Shown piece by piece: positions 47,911 through 61,266 of a stretch of DNA of 64,000 bases (the stretch's first letter is position 1; the number at the start of each line of letters is the position of its first letter). This DNA comes from Hysterium pulicare CBS 123377 (lineage: Eukaryota > Ascomycota > Dothideomycetes > Hysteriales > Hysteriaceae): assembly GCA_000467715.1 (NCBI GenBank), contig AJFK01000341.1, positions 1-64,000 on the forward strand. Reading direction: 5' to 3'. The notes under the pieces were generated by a model that saw only the letters and a list, made by a program, of their open reading frames with translations, did no database searches and had not been told where the DNA came from. Position numbers and translations under genes: made by a program.

Positions 47911-48123
47911 CGGTCAGCGCGCCCTTCCATAACATATAAATACCTGATACCCCCACCACATTCGAGCATCGATCAAGTTCCACACCAAAGTATTTCCTAA
48001 CTCCATTGTTACTTCAGCAATAAAACATCCCCAAAGTGCTTCTCTCAACGCTACGAATCTAGGACCTCTTTTTTTGCTGGTTGCAATATAATCACTCATT
48101 TTACTATTTTTCGTCAGTCGGTC

Positions 48124-49101
48124 ATGGCAACTTGGCAAGACCAGAGCCAGCGGTTGAAAGGCTACATGCGGCCATGGTCCATAATATTGATGGGTATTGG
48201 CTGTAAGCTGACAAAAAGCCTTCATTTGTACTGCGAGAATTATGAGCTGCTGAATGAAAAGCATAGTCCTATACAAGGCACGTCCTGAGTGGCTCGGAGG
48301 TTCAAGTAGACCAGAAAACATAAGTGCAAGAGACTATGCATCCGGGCAAGTGTTTCAAAAATTGGGTTCGTCTAAAAACGATTGATGTACTTTGACATTG
48401 TAGCTGATGATGATCAAATTACAGGTAGTGCTTTCAAAGCGTTCGAGGCATCGTCAACCGCGGTTCCATCGCTTGTTGCATCGGCTTATGGCGTGGTTCT
48501 TGAGGTAGGGCCGGGCGTGGGAAGCCAGCTCGACCGCTTCGACAAATCGAAAATTGACCATATTTATGGCGTGGAGCTGAATCCAGCCTTCGCCTCACCT
48601 CTACTTGCTGAAGTAGAAGCGGCTAAGCTTCAAGGCAAGTACACGGTAATCCTGGGAGCAGTAGAGGATGAGCGTCTGTTGGCAGAATATGGCCTCAAAG
48701 CTGGGTCAGTGGATTCAGTTGTGTGTATCGGGACGCTATGCTCGGTCAGCAATCCTGAAGAAACGATGCGTTGGATGTACGAACTGCTCAAGCCAGGCGG
48801 CGTTTTCATCTTCTGGGAGCATCGGCGCAGCCGTGATTTTTTAACGCGACTTGTCCAAGGTACAACCTAAACCGCAATATTTCCCCCCACTAGTTACTGT
48901 GTGCTGATTTGCTTAGGATTCTGGAACCCCCTTTGGCGATATATTATGGGTGGCTGTAGTTTGACTCGATCGACTGGAGATATCATACACAACGCTGGCG
49001 AGTGGGATCCTCAGGAGTCAGAAATAGAGGTGCAGCAGAGTCCGGCATTGGAGTGGTCAATAATGCCGAGGGCTGAAGGCAGATTGATCAAGCGAGCGTA
49101 G
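48124..49101 (+). CDS. class I SAM-dependent methyltransferase (METTL7/UbiE-like)
   Basis: Transfers a methyl group from S-adenosylmethionine to a small molecule or lipid. The core is certain: motif I VVLEVGPGVG (residues 83-92), IYGVELNP (motif post-I), DSVVCIGTLCSV (motif II), LLKPGGVFIFWEH (motif III). After a 57-bp intron (48860-48916), the family C-terminus FWNPLWRYIMGGCSLTR runs to GRLIKRA. The N-terminus is my inference. An ATG at 48124 (MATWQDQSQRLKGYMRPWSI) plus introns 48203-48266 and 48366-48424 join in phase to give 265 residues, the expected size, but the second donor (GTTCGT) is weak. It sits beside a P450 and an FAD hydroxylase. Confidence 0.8.
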
Positions 49102-49858
49102 GCGTAGCAGGTTCGGCCGAGCCGTCCCATCGCAGTCCAGCGATGGGTTAGAGCTGACATACCATACCTCATGCAGGGATGATCGGAAAGCTGGAGGCAA
49201 GACGCAGGTAGACTTAACAGCAGCACTAAGCATCGATAGAGCAATACGAACAATTCGGGCACCTTATACCGCCGTTATCTCGATGTCTAATAACTTTTTA
49301 TGCACGAAAGATTTGGATAAGGTTCCCGCAAAGGCATGTGACTAGGGTGCTGACTAAGCCTTTGCTTTCTCTTCTTCTGCTGTGCTGGCTATAAATATCT
49401 GCTAGGACGCAGAAAGTGAGAGGCACCTCCATCTGGAGTTCACTTGCTATAAGCAATATGTTTCCTCCCTCGATGGTTGCATTTGTTAAACAGAAGATTC
49501 TAAGCTCTGCCGTTTAAAAATGGCAAGATGAACTATTGAAATGTGCGTGGTGGAAGTTTTATAGGTGGTGGCCTAGGAATGGAAATTTGGAGAGGTTTGT
49601 TGCTCGTGGGCGGTGAATTGGGGATCATTAGCGGTGATGACGATCATAACTGCTCATTTGTGAAAGACACCAATAGCCGATGCTAGACTGTCTGTACGTG
49701 ACATAATGATGTAATGTATAAGGGAGCTAATTAGTACTTAGAAGTAGTTGTGCTCACCGCTGACATCTACTGGCCTCCATCCACTGCATTGTAGGTTAGC
49801 TATCCTAGAAAAGTAGTGCAATTTTGATTTGTACTTCCTCAACACTTCGCAATCCACT
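49102..49858. other. convergent intergenic region
   Basis: 3' regions of the methyltransferase (plus) and P450 (minus) genes. AT-rich, no gene or repeat family recognised. Confidence 0.45.
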
Positions 49859-51645
49859 TCAGACCGCAGTTGTCTTCTTAGGCCTCAACCTAACATAGAA
49901 ATCCTTCTGAAACACGAAGAAATTGCACTGTTCGGTCCACTCGGCATTCGGATCGTCCAATTCCACTTCATACCGCATGAAGAGCGTTGGGATAAGCTTG
50001 GACATCTCTATCCAACTGATGTCTACATGCCAAGTTAGCGAATCATTTTTGCCAGATCGAAGTGAGACATACTCCGCCCTATACAAGAACGAGCCCCAGC
50101 TCCGAACGAGAAGAAGAACCTATGCATGTCACCATTATCTTCCTCGAGCCAGCGTTCTGGTCTGAATTTGTCTGCGTCGTCACCGTAGACTTCTTTGTTT
50201 TGGTGCACGACCCAGGCATTCATGCCTATGACGCTCTGGTTGAGGAAGGTTGTTAGTGAGAATAACTTTGGCAAATTGCAAAGAAGAAAACTTACTCCTG
50301 CTGGAAGATAATGGTCATGAATCTTGAAGCCTCCTTCGGGGACAACACGCACGAGATTCATTCCTACCGCTGGATGCATTCTTAGACCCTCGTACAGGAC
50401 AGCCTGAAGATATGGCATCGAGTTTGCCTCAGCATAGGTGACTGGGTCGCTAAGTTCGCCCTTCTCTCGCATGCTTTCGATCTCTTCCAGGAGGCGGCTC
50501 TTAGAGCCGGGATTTTTCAGCAGATGGTATAAGATAGCTCGAGTGGAGACGGCAGTGGTATCGCTGCCGGCGTTGACATTACTCGTAACCATAGACACTA
50601 CTGCATTGTAATCGAACTCGTCGGGCTTCTCTTCATTTGTGGCGAAGAAATTGCTGAGCATGTCTTTCCGATCCGAACCTTTTTCTTGGCGAGATTTTGT
50701 TTCTCGTAAGGCGAAGTTGCGAATGCCTCCGTGGCGACCATTGACATCCAAATGATTTCCAATATATGGCATGAGGGCGTCATGTAACCAGTAGATCCAA
50801 GGGACTTGGCCGAGCCAGGAAGCAGATCGCACCACTTTTTCAATAGTGGAGAAAGTTCCATCGTCCACACCCGCTTCCATGAATCCAAATGATTTGGAGA
50901 ATGTAATTTCACCGATGATATCTGGATAGAAGGTTAGTTCAGTATGGTATAAGAACAAAAGATTGTGTACACCTACCAAAGGCAAAGAGCTGGAACCACT
51001 TGCCCATATCGACTCTCTGGTCTTGGATATCTCCCATCCGTCTCATAAATGTCTCAATAGCATTGTCGACATAGGGTTCTAGGTCCTTAAGAGCTTCCAG
51101 TGAGTATGCTCGGGCAACAAGACGTCGATGAATACCATGGACGCGTTCATCTCTCCCGGCAAAAAGGTCGAATTTGCGGTGGCCTTGCCAGACACCGTAC
51201 CAGTCTGACTTTCGAAATCTTGACCCGGCTCCTGTGCCCGATCAATATATACACCGAGTCATCTCCGAAAAAGGATTACCATAGATTTGTTTGATTGCAC
51301 CCAGATCAGCCACGCTCCTAGGATTTCTCAGTTAGCTATGGAAAGGGGCAATAGAATTGCGCCGTACACTTCGTCTGGACCTATGCGCAAAATATCGCCG
51401 TAGTTTTTATGCAGTCGCATCATTTCACGATTATAGTCACCGGATAGAGAAACCCTCACGAGCCACCATCTGGAAAGGCTCGCCCAAAACGGACCTGGGA
51501 TTTTAGCGAGAGGGGAGAACCATTTTTGATAAACGACATAAGTGAAGGAGAGAACAACAGGGATAGTGTAGAAGTACTGAAAGAGTAACTCGTGAAGAGG
51601 TTGACTGGAGGTATCTTTAGCCGTGCTATTGAGTGACGCAGACAT
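49859..51645 (-). CDS. cytochrome P450 monooxygenase
   Basis: A membrane-anchored heme oxygenase of the ER. Six exons (51645-51368, 51317-51280, 51231-50977, 50921-50296, 50235-50073, 50022-49859) join in phase to 507 residues. The first true ATG gives MSASLNSTAKD, then an N-terminal anchor (FYTIPVVLSFTYVVYQ) and the Pro-rich hinge LAKIPGPF. Motifs: GPDEVSVADLGAIKQIYG across intron 1, I-helix AGSDTT (308-313), ExxR at Glu368-Arg371 (EGLRMHP), heme loop FSFGAGARSCIGR with Cys450. Intron 4 (50236-50295, 60 bp) has no stop and is a multiple of three. It resembles the pisatin-demethylase/benzoate-hydroxylase-like fungal P450s; substrate unknown. It is divergent from the FAD hydroxylase. Confidence 0.93.
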
Positions 51646-52567
51646 GTTGACAGAGTTCGGAAATATACTCAAGATACAAGAAATGGAAGGATCAGAAAGT
51701 GTATTAGAGAAGTTGAAGCTATTCAAAGCTTGTTATGCGATGATGCTACACTAGGAGTTAAGATCTGAAGTAAAAGACAGCTTTTGAGGGGTTCGTACGA
51801 GGAGGTGGTGGAGGTCTGACACACGTGTTCCACGACCTAGGTATAATGATCACATCGAACATGTTAGTCAGCTGGAAGGCCTACAAAGGTGATGATAGAC
51901 TAGGATCTCTTTCCAGGTGTTTTGACCCTTCGGCCGAGGTCAGAAAAGGGGTGGTAGTCATTTCAAGCATTACGTCTCGGAGAAAGCTCGCATCGTCAAC
52001 GGTTAGCTAGCATTCGTGAATTGATAGTAGGAGCAGCTTAACGTAAGACTGGACCCTGGATGGATAAAGGATTTGAAGCCACGCCGTTCCGATTCGTTGG
52101 GCCCTGGATTGTTGCGCTTTCCCCAGATCGGCAAGGCCAAATCTCGCATATACCGACATCATCAACCGCCATCCTCCAGCTTCAATTCTCCCCGCACGCC
52201 GGCTTGTGTACAGAAGACGGCATCCTTCTCGGCCATCCTATTACTGCTATGCCAGCTCCGTCTTTGCTGCCGGCGACGAAAGAGGCGTTTCGTAAGCTAA
52301 CCAACTAGTTGACCATGGATGTGTCCTCGGCCTCCTTCGGGCCCTGTGATGTCTTCCCTTTGCAGGCCGTCAATCATGCTTTAAGATCGCAAATTTCGTT
52401 GGTCTTGTGCGACTCTACTACCACTCTACGTTTGTTGCGTTGGACAACCGATATTATATTTTCGAACCTTTCCCCTTTGTCCCATCAAAGATATTACCTT
52501 TGTGAACATCTTGAATACTTCTACCCTCGAGCTTCTATTAGCTTTACAAGCAGTCTCAACATCGACC
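51646..52567. promoter_or_regulatory. shared upstream region of the P450 and FAD hydroxylase
   Basis: 922 bp between opposed start codons. An E-box palindrome ACACGTGT lies at 51821-51828. A shared region of this kind allows co-regulation of two oxygenases. Confidence 0.5.
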
Positions 52568-54573
52568 ATGGAAAAATATGATATAGTAATAATAGGCGCC
52601 GGACCTGTTGGCCTCACTCTATCAACATGTCTTGCCAGATGGGGCTACAAGATCAAGCACATTGACAACCGTCCGGAACCAACGCCTACTGGTCGTGCCG
52701 ATGGCATTCAGCCGCGTTCTCTCGATTTGCTCCGAAATATGGGTCTTAAACGTCAGATTATGGCCTATGAGCCTGCCAAAGTATACGAGGTAGCATTTTG
52801 GGACCCAAGCGCGAAGGGTATTCACCGAACAGGCACTTGGGCCAGTTGTCCGAAATTCATCGATGCGAGATATCCTTTCACAACTTTACTCCACCAAGGC
52901 TTAATCGAGCGCGTTTTCATCGAGGATATTGAGAAGAATGGAGGCAAGATTCAGAGGCCTTGGACAATAACCGGCTTCAAAAATGACGGAAAAGATCCCA
53001 CTTATCCAGTTGAAGTGAATTTGGCGCATGTTGATGGGACACTGAGTGAGACCGTTAGGGCGAAGTATCTATTCAGTGGTGAAGGCGCAAGAAGTTTCGT
53101 TAGAGATCAATTAGGAGTGAAGATACTCCACAAAGACCCTATAGCACACGTTTGGGGTGTCATGGATGGCGTCGTGCGCACAGATTTCCCGGATATCAAG
53201 GTGTGTGTTTTCTTCCATGCAAGGTATTCTATCTAACCATACCTTAGATGAAATGTACTATTCACTCTGATGCTGGCTCGATTATGGTTATTCCACGAGA
53301 GAACAATATGGTCAGATTGTACATTCAAATTGCCTCCTCTACAGACAAAGACTGGGACCCAAGAAAGACAGCAACGGAAGAGGAAGTGCAGACACATGCC
53401 AGGGATATAATGAAACCCTATCACATCGAGTGGGACCGAGTAGAATGGTATTCTGTGTATCCCATCGGCCAAGGAATTGCGGAGCGCTACACCCTGGACG
53501 AGCGAGTCTTCCTAGGTGGAGATGTTTGCCACACCCATAGTGTAAGTAATTCCTATCTTCCCATACGTATTAATTTGCTAACTTGAATGTAGCCTAAAGC
53601 TGGTCAAGGTATGAACACTGCATTTCTCGATGCTGTAAACCTAGCCTGGAAGATCCATCACGTCGAATCTGGCTTTTCCTCTCGAAGTATCCTCTCCACT
53701 TACGAATCCGAGCGCAAATTAATCGCCGAAAACCTACTTAATTTCGACGCCAAATACGCTAAGTTGTTCTCTTCGAGGATACCCTCAGCAGGCGAAGTCG
53801 GTGCCGCTAACACCCAAGCGGCGGCTGATGCGGCGTCGAAGGAAGAGCCCGAGGAGAATGATTTCGTGAAGACTTTCAAGGCAAGCTGCGAGTTTACCAG
53901 CGGTTATGGCGTAGCTTATAACCCAAACATTTTCAACTGGTCTCCTGAGCATTCAGCACAATCTCCTCTATTCCTCTCCTACCAAAAGGGCACAAATCTT
54001 CGCACAGGCCGAATCCTGGCTCCTGCGACTGTAACTCGAGTTGTGGACGCCAACGTAGTCCACCTTGAGCAAGAGATTCCACTTAACGGTTCATACCGCG
54101 TGTATGTCTTTGCCGGAAAGCCCGAACTTACATCCCTAGCAATCAAGGATCTCGCTACATACATGGATGCACCAAAATCGTTCTTCTCTTCTTTCCAGTA
54201 CTCAGATATACAGAAAGACCGATACCACGAACGCCACAATCCACATACCCCGTTTCTTACTCTCGCTACCATCTTCTCCGCACCTCGCGCATCGATTTCC
54301 ATTGCCGGAATGCTCCCTCCTACTCTCGCAAGATACGGAGATCACGTCTACGCGGATGACGTTTGGGATGCTCGAGTGCCCGATGCCAAAGCAGCTGCGC
54401 ATGCCAAGATGGGATTGGACCAGGAGAGAGGTGGTGTGGTAGTTGTCAGACCGGATGGATATGTTGGATGTGTGGTTAAGTTGGTTGAGGGTAAGGGGAC
54501 TGTAGATGCACTGAATGCTTATTTCTCAACCTCTGTAGGAAGGAAACTCGGAGGTGAGGATGCGAGATTATAG
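52568..54573 (+). CDS. FAD-dependent aromatic hydroxylase (phenol 2-monooxygenase family)
   Basis: A group A flavoprotein monooxygenase that hydroxylates phenolic rings with NADPH and oxygen. Three exons (52568-53200, 53248-53541, 53593-54573) with 47- and 51-bp introns give 635 residues, the usual size. The dinucleotide-binding motif is Gly10-x-Gly12-x-x-Gly15 ([20 protein letters not shown]), followed by [17 protein letters not shown]. The second FAD motif is [20 protein letters not shown] with [15 protein letters not shown], spanning intron 2. The C-terminal thioredoxin-like domain of the family is present ([14 protein letters not shown]). The frame upstream of 52568 has no ATG. Substrate unknown; the neighbouring P450 and methyltransferase suggest a shared aromatic pathway. 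Confidence 0.94.
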
Positions 54574-54984
54574 GATTGGAAGACATGCAATGCTTATTTT
54601 TATGTTCCCAATGTTTAGACCGTTTCTGTATCTTGCTTAGAAATTGTACCACTTATAGCGTTGCTTACCGAATCATGATCTTCTTATGTAGATATACTTT
54701 CAAAATATCGCAGACCTGTCTAGTTGCGTAGGATTGTTAGAACAATGTACAAGACAAATTGTCACTCCACAGAAGGGTAAGTTTCTTGGCATTGCGATAT
54801 GAGTGAAAGGCAAGCCGGTATCACGTACTGGTGACGTTTCGGCGGATCCTCGGCTCATGAAGTTAAGGCTTGGCCATCTACTTCAAGTTGAATTTATACT
54901 TCAGACGTTCTACAACAACCTCCAACACCACATTGACATATCCAACTTCACGAACAAAACTACAACCTCAGCAAAGTCTTCGAA
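54574..54984. other. intergenic between the FAD hydroxylase and SYF2
   Basis: 3' region of the hydroxylase and promoter/leader of SYF2 (CAAC-rich just before the start). No gene seen. Confidence 0.45.
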
Positions 54985-55919
54985 ATGACAGTCGAAAAAG
55001 ACTCCGCGCCGAACCCGGAATCCGAACAGCAACTAGAAGACACTGCAGAAGATGTCACCGCAGACTCGACCCCAGATGCCTCAACAGAAACACCATCTGC
55101 AGAAACCTCAGCACCCGAGGAGGCCCCCTCCGCTATTAAATCCCGCCTCGACCGCTTCAAAGCCCTCCAAGCACGCCAAGCAGCCTCACGAAAGCAAAAC
55201 CTCAAAGAATCCAAAGCAGAAACACAGCGTCTAGCGACCGACCCCTCGCTCCTCTCCGCCCTAGAACGGAAACGCGCCATCGCAGAGCACAAGCTTCTAA
55301 AAGCGGAGACGGACGACTTCGAGCGCAAACGAGCCTGGGACTGGACAGTCGAGGAGTCCGAAGCCTGGGACCGACGAGTAGAGAAGAAATCCCGGCATCG
55401 CGACAACGTCTCCTTCCAAGACTACCGATCGGACGCGAACAAAGTGTACAAGCGGCAACTGCGCGACCTGCCGCCGGACAAAGAAGCGTACGAGAAGCAG
55501 AAGCAAGAGGCGATTCAGCGGGCGGCGCAGAATGGAGGGCTGGAGATTGTGGAGACGGAGGAAGGGGAGTTGATCGCTGTGGATCGCGACGGGGCTTTTT
55601 ACTCCACGGCTGATAGTACGGGGTTTGTGGAGAATCGACCGGATAAGGCGGCGGTGGATCGGCTGGTTAATGATATTAGGAAGGCGGAGGAGGTGCGGTT
55701 GAAGAAGAGGAGGGAGCGGGGTTTGGAGGATGATATGGGTGGTGATGTTACGTATATCAATCAAAAGGTATGTGGTTCTAGAGTGAGAGTTGTGGGAATG
55801 TGGAGGGGTTTGCTAACGGATTGGTACAGAATAAGCAGTTCAACGAGAAGCTGGCGCGCTTCTACAACAAATATACGGCTGATATTCGGGATAGCTTCGA
55901 GCGTGGGACGGCGATTTGA
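54985..55919 (+). CDS. SYF2: pre-mRNA splicing factor Syf2
   Basis: A component of the Prp19-associated (NTC) complex of the active spliceosome. Two exons (54985-55767 and 55830-55919) with a 62-bp intron give 290 residues. The N-terminal 50 residues are acidic and disordered. The SYF2 domain follows with [56 protein letters not shown] and GDVTYINQK. Across the intron it ends in [20 protein letters not shown] and DSFERGTAI. Reading through the intron gives a long nonsense tail, so the splice is certain. The gene is itself a splicing factor. Confidence 0.95.
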
Positions 55920-56119
55920 AGACGGCTGCGGATTATCATTTGCATTATTTCTCATATTGGCATTGGTTGCTCGAGGATACGGAGCATTGTTATCAGGATA
56001 TCAACATGGGTTCAGGAGCGCATATGGCGTTCAAGAGGCAAGACTTTCTTCAGAACAAACTCCATATGAAAGTATCCGAAGGGTTTATTTGATCCCATTC
56101 CCATCCCTATCTTCCACTA

Positions 56120-58170
<2,051 letters not shown>

Positions 58171-59142
58171 ATGTCAGTCCGAAAGATAAACGAGTTCCTC
58201 GAAACAGGACACAGCGATGAAGAAGATCAGGGCTACGATTCTGCCGAGGAGAAGGGCAGAGCAAACGCCTTTCAATCCCGCTCATCAAAACGCATAAAAC
58301 TCGATCATGACTCCGATTCGGCAGACGAAGAAGATGACTACGTATCAGAAGAGGAAGAAGATAAGCAAGTAGAGGGTATGGGAGACGTACAGCTTCAGAA
58401 GTCTATCGGCAAACGAAAAGAGAGACGTTTAGACCGAAAACCCACATCAACCCCTCCACAAGAACCCAGTCGCAAACCACTCGATACCTCCAAAGGCAAA
58501 TCCAAATCCGGCGTAATTTACCTCTCCCGCGTCCCTCCCTTCATGAAACCCCAAGTAGTGCGAAACCTACTTTCTCCCTACGGCGAAGTCGGGCGCATTT
58601 TCCTCACCCCCGAAGACAGCGCAAACCGCACCTCGCGTCTCAAAGCCGGCGGCTCTCGTCGCAAGCTATTCACTGATGGCTGGGTTGAATTCCTACACAA
58701 AAGAGACGCAAAGCTAGTCGCTGAAACTCTGAACGCGAAAACGATTGGGGGGAAGAAGAGGGGACGGTTTCATGATGAAGTGTGGAATATCAAGTACCTA
58801 AGGGGTTTGAAATGGCATCACCTGGTTGAGCAGATTGCGAATGAGAATGCGGAACGGGCGGCTAGGATGAGGACGGAGATTGCGCAGAGTACGAGGGAGA
58901 ACAAGATGTTCTTAGAGAATGTGGAACGTGCGAAGATGTTGGAAGGGATGGAGGCGAAGAGGCAGCGCAAAGAGGAAGGCAAAGGCAATTCCGTAGCTAG
59001 GACAGAGCCTGTTATGGATATTGCGAGGAATGGAAATGGAGTGAGGAGACAGTTCAAGCAGAACGAAGTCAAGCTGAAGATGTCGAAGTCTGGGCCGGAG
59101 AAATCCGAAGAGGTTCAGAGAGTCTTGAGTAAGATCTTCTAG
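58171..59142 (+). CDS. ESF2: pre-rRNA processing protein Esf2 (ABT1 family)
   Basis: A nucleolar RNA-binding factor of the 90S pre-ribosome, needed for early cleavages of 18S rRNA. A single exon of 323 residues. The N-terminus is acidic (DSADEEDDYVSEEEED). The family-specific RRM begins with SGVIYLSRVPPFMKPQVVRN then LLSPYGEVGRIFLTPED, followed by FTDGWVEFLHKRDAKLVAET and WNIKYLRGLKWHHLVEQIA. A charged helical tail follows and ends VQRVLSKIF. It is complete with a normal length for the family. Confidence 0.95.
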   Translation: MSVRKINEFLETGHSDEEDQGYDSAEEKGRANAFQSRSSKRIKLDHDSDSADEEDDYVSEEEEDKQVEGMGDVQLQKSIGKRKERRLDRKPTSTPPQEPSRKPLDTSKGKSKSGVIYLSRVPPFMKPQVVRNLLSPYGEVGRIFLTPEDSANRTSRLKAGGSRRKLFTDGWVEFLHKRDAKLVAETLNAKTIGGKKRGRFHDEVWNIKYLRGLKWHHLVEQIANENAERAARMRTEIAQSTRENKMFLENVERAKMLEGMEAKRQRKEEGKGNSVARTEPVMDIARNGNGVRRQFKQNEVKLKMSKSGPEKSEEVQRVLSKIF

Positions 59143-59343
59143 CATCTGGTCAATATCCATTGATTGTGAAATCAAAATCAACACAATCTCTAGTTAATGA
59201 TATAAAGGAAAAAATTAGGTTTCCTATTCATTATTGAAAGTTGGGAATCTAAGCAGAATTTTGGTAGATTCGGTACATAACTAAATCCATGTTCCCTCTC
59301 CGCAGTTACCACTCTCATTCCCAACTCCACAGACAGCTGCTAA

Positions 59344-61266
59344 TCAGTCTGAATCATCTTGCTTCACGGGAACAAAAGCCGGTTTCCACTCTGGTATCAA
59401 ATCATCATCATTAACGAGTTCACTCTCCCTCTCTAACAGTGTAGGGTAGGCTACCAACTGCCGGCGAATATCTGTCTCGTCGAGATCCTTCGTCTTGACA
59501 CCTTCTTTCTCATTCAGTTCCCGCCCCCCTTCCCACTCCTCCCTCAGTTCCTCGTCCGGTCTTCTGTGCTGAAGAGAGCTGAGCCAGCTTTTGTCGTCCG
59601 TACTAATCTCGACGCGAACATAAGGCGGATTCAGGGTCTGCCAGTCGCTTTGCGCGGTTTCGATATACTCTCGCGCATTCGATTCAGTTTCGAACCGCAC
59701 CGATGGTCGCTCGCCGTACTGGGCTTTCAGAATAGCAGTTACTGGGCCGTTGACGTTCAGAATCTCTTCATCTATGTGATCCACTGGGCCACCGTGCTGC
59801 AAAAGTAGTGCCACGCTGTCAAGTGATTTGAGTATGATGGCAATCCACAGCGCCGTTGGGCCTGCCGCAAAACGACCGCTTCCTAGATGAATATCTATCT
59901 TGTGGTTTTCGAGGAGGTACCGAACCATCTCAGTCTTGTTGTTGGCTGCGGCTACGTACAATGGCAGACTACCTGGAGGCATACGAACTTTATTGGGGTC
60001 TGCGCCGTGCTTCTCGATCAGCAGCCGAACGCAATCGATCGACCCTGCCTGTGCGGCTCTCTCAAACAGGTTTTGGATGTTGAGTGTTTGGCCCTCCGGT
60101 ACCTTGTCGAGAGACATCGACTCGTGTTCCTTCAGGCCAAAACTGTAGATAAACTCAAACTTTTCGGGTCTATTGCTAACCACTGCATTGTAAGCGCCAT
60201 ATATGAACGGCTTTTGAAGTGCTTCTGGCACTTCGAAGGGTAGAATGGTGCCGTCCTTGTCGGTAGGATACTGATAGCTAAGGAGCAGCTTCAGAGACTC
60301 CAAGTCTCCGAGTTCGGCTGCCATCGGGGTAGCGTCGATGATGGCTTGTTTTTCTTCCTCGTTAAGAAGCTCGGCCTTTGTCTTGCCGTCCTTGTCTTCC
60401 ATGGGATACGCCCCTCGCTCGAGCAACAGCTTGAGAGCTTCAAAGCCTCCGCTCGCCGCCGCTTTGATAGCCAGCGGCGTCACCCAAATGCCCGGTTTCT
60501 CATCTTCTCGGTTCTTCCTCTTCCTTGTAGACCCGTAGAAGGGATGCTCGAGCAACAGCCTCAGCGCCTCGATGTTTCCTTGCCCCGCTGCTATTTCCAG
60601 TGCGTCTGCGCCAGCGTACTGGTCCATGAACTCTTTTGTGAGCTCGCTCTCAGCGTCCGATCGCGCCGTGGGATCTGCCCCTTGCCTCAATAAATATCTC
60701 ATAATCTCCGGTTCGCAGTCACAGCCACCAGCAGCCGCGATCAATGGAGTCCGCCCGAACTCGTCGCGGACGTCGACCTCCACGCCGCTCTCAATGAAAA
60801 TCTTGACGCAGCCAAGTTTTCCATTGACTGCCGCTATGTGCAGTGGTACAGCTGAAGGATCATCCTTGTCGGGTATGCTTCCGTCCTCTGCACCATCATC
60901 GCTATCGCCAGCCTCAGCATTCCTTTCCTCCTCTTGGGCTTTCTGGATATCTGGATGGACTTTTAAGCCGGTTTCGACAAGATAGCGTACGATGGCCTCA
61001 TCGCCTCGGCGGGCCGCTTTGCATAGCATCTGGCGCCGGTGCTTCTGCTTCGGATACTCTTCCAGCAGCGCCTTGAGCTTCTCGACACGCTCTGCAGGAT
61101 CGGGGATAGACCATATCTTGTTCTGTTGCAATGGATCACGACCTAGATTGTCGTAGTACTCGTAATCTTCTAGAAACAAAATGTGAGGTGACGGAGCTAC
61201 AGAGATGCGCATGCCAGGGCCAGCTACCGGCGTATCCGGCTTCAGAGGGGGCAGTATTTTGACCAT
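59344..61266 (-). CDS. ankyrin-repeat protein
   Basis: 640 residues, no intron. At least eight ankyrin-type repeats run from about residue 75 to 520 (for example VPLHIAAVNGKLGCVKIFIE, FGRTPLIAAAGG, DALEIAAGQGNIEALRLLLE, TPLAIKAAASGGFEALKLLL, LPLYVAAANNKTEMVRYLLE, TALWIAIILKSLDSVALLLQ). An acidic insert interrupts the array near residue 125. The N- and C-terminal parts (FLEDYEYYDNLGRDPLQQ; RRQLVAYPTLLERESELVND) match no domain I know, and there is no NB-ARC, NACHT or HET domain. Binding partner unknown. It is head-to-head with the HET-domain gene 959 bp away. Confidence 0.9.
   Translation of the reverse strand: MVKILPPLKPDTPVAGPGMRISVAPSPHILFLEDYEYYDNLGRDPLQQNKIWSIPDPAERVEKLKALLEEYPKQKHRRQMLCKAARRGDEAIVRYLVETGLKVHPDIQKAQEEERNAEAGDSDDGAEDGSIPDKDDPSAVPLHIAAVNGKLGCVKIFIESGVEVDVRDEFGRTPLIAAAGGCDCEPEIMRYLLRQGADPTARSDAESELTKEFMDQYAGADALEIAAGQGNIEALRLLLEHPFYGSTRKRKNREDEKPGIWVTPLAIKAAASGGFEALKLLLERGAYPMEDKDGKTKAELLNEEEKQAIIDATPMAAELGDLESLKLLLSYQYPTDKDGTILPFEVPEALQKPFIYGAYNAVVSNRPEKFEFIYSFGLKEHESMSLDKVPEGQTLNIQNLFERAAQAGSIDCVRLLIEKHGADPNKVRMPPGSLPLYVAAANNKTEMVRYLLENHKIDIHLGSGRFAAGPTALWIAIILKSLDSVALLLQHGGPVDHIDEEILNVNGPVTAILKAQYGERPSVRFETESNAREYIETAQSDWQTLNPPYVRVEISTDDKSWLSSLQHRRPDEELREEWEGGRELNEKEGVKTKDLDETDIRRQLVAYPTLLERESELVNDDDLIPEWKPAFVPVKQDDSD

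Larger units (their letters stand above)
44061..48123. other. 4-kb gene-poor stretch
   Basis: It holds the homeodomain 3' region and the promoter of the methyltransferase gene (TATAAATA at 47935). Several short ATG frames (minus 45381-45157; plus 46517-46861) are unrecognised and lack convincing coding character. A diverged repeat pair at 47423 and 47825 is listed separately. Confidence 0.4.

Noticed and set aside
48124-54573. Full secondary-metabolite gene cluster
   Set aside because: Only tailoring-type enzymes are present; no backbone synthase or pathway-specific regulator lies within the window.
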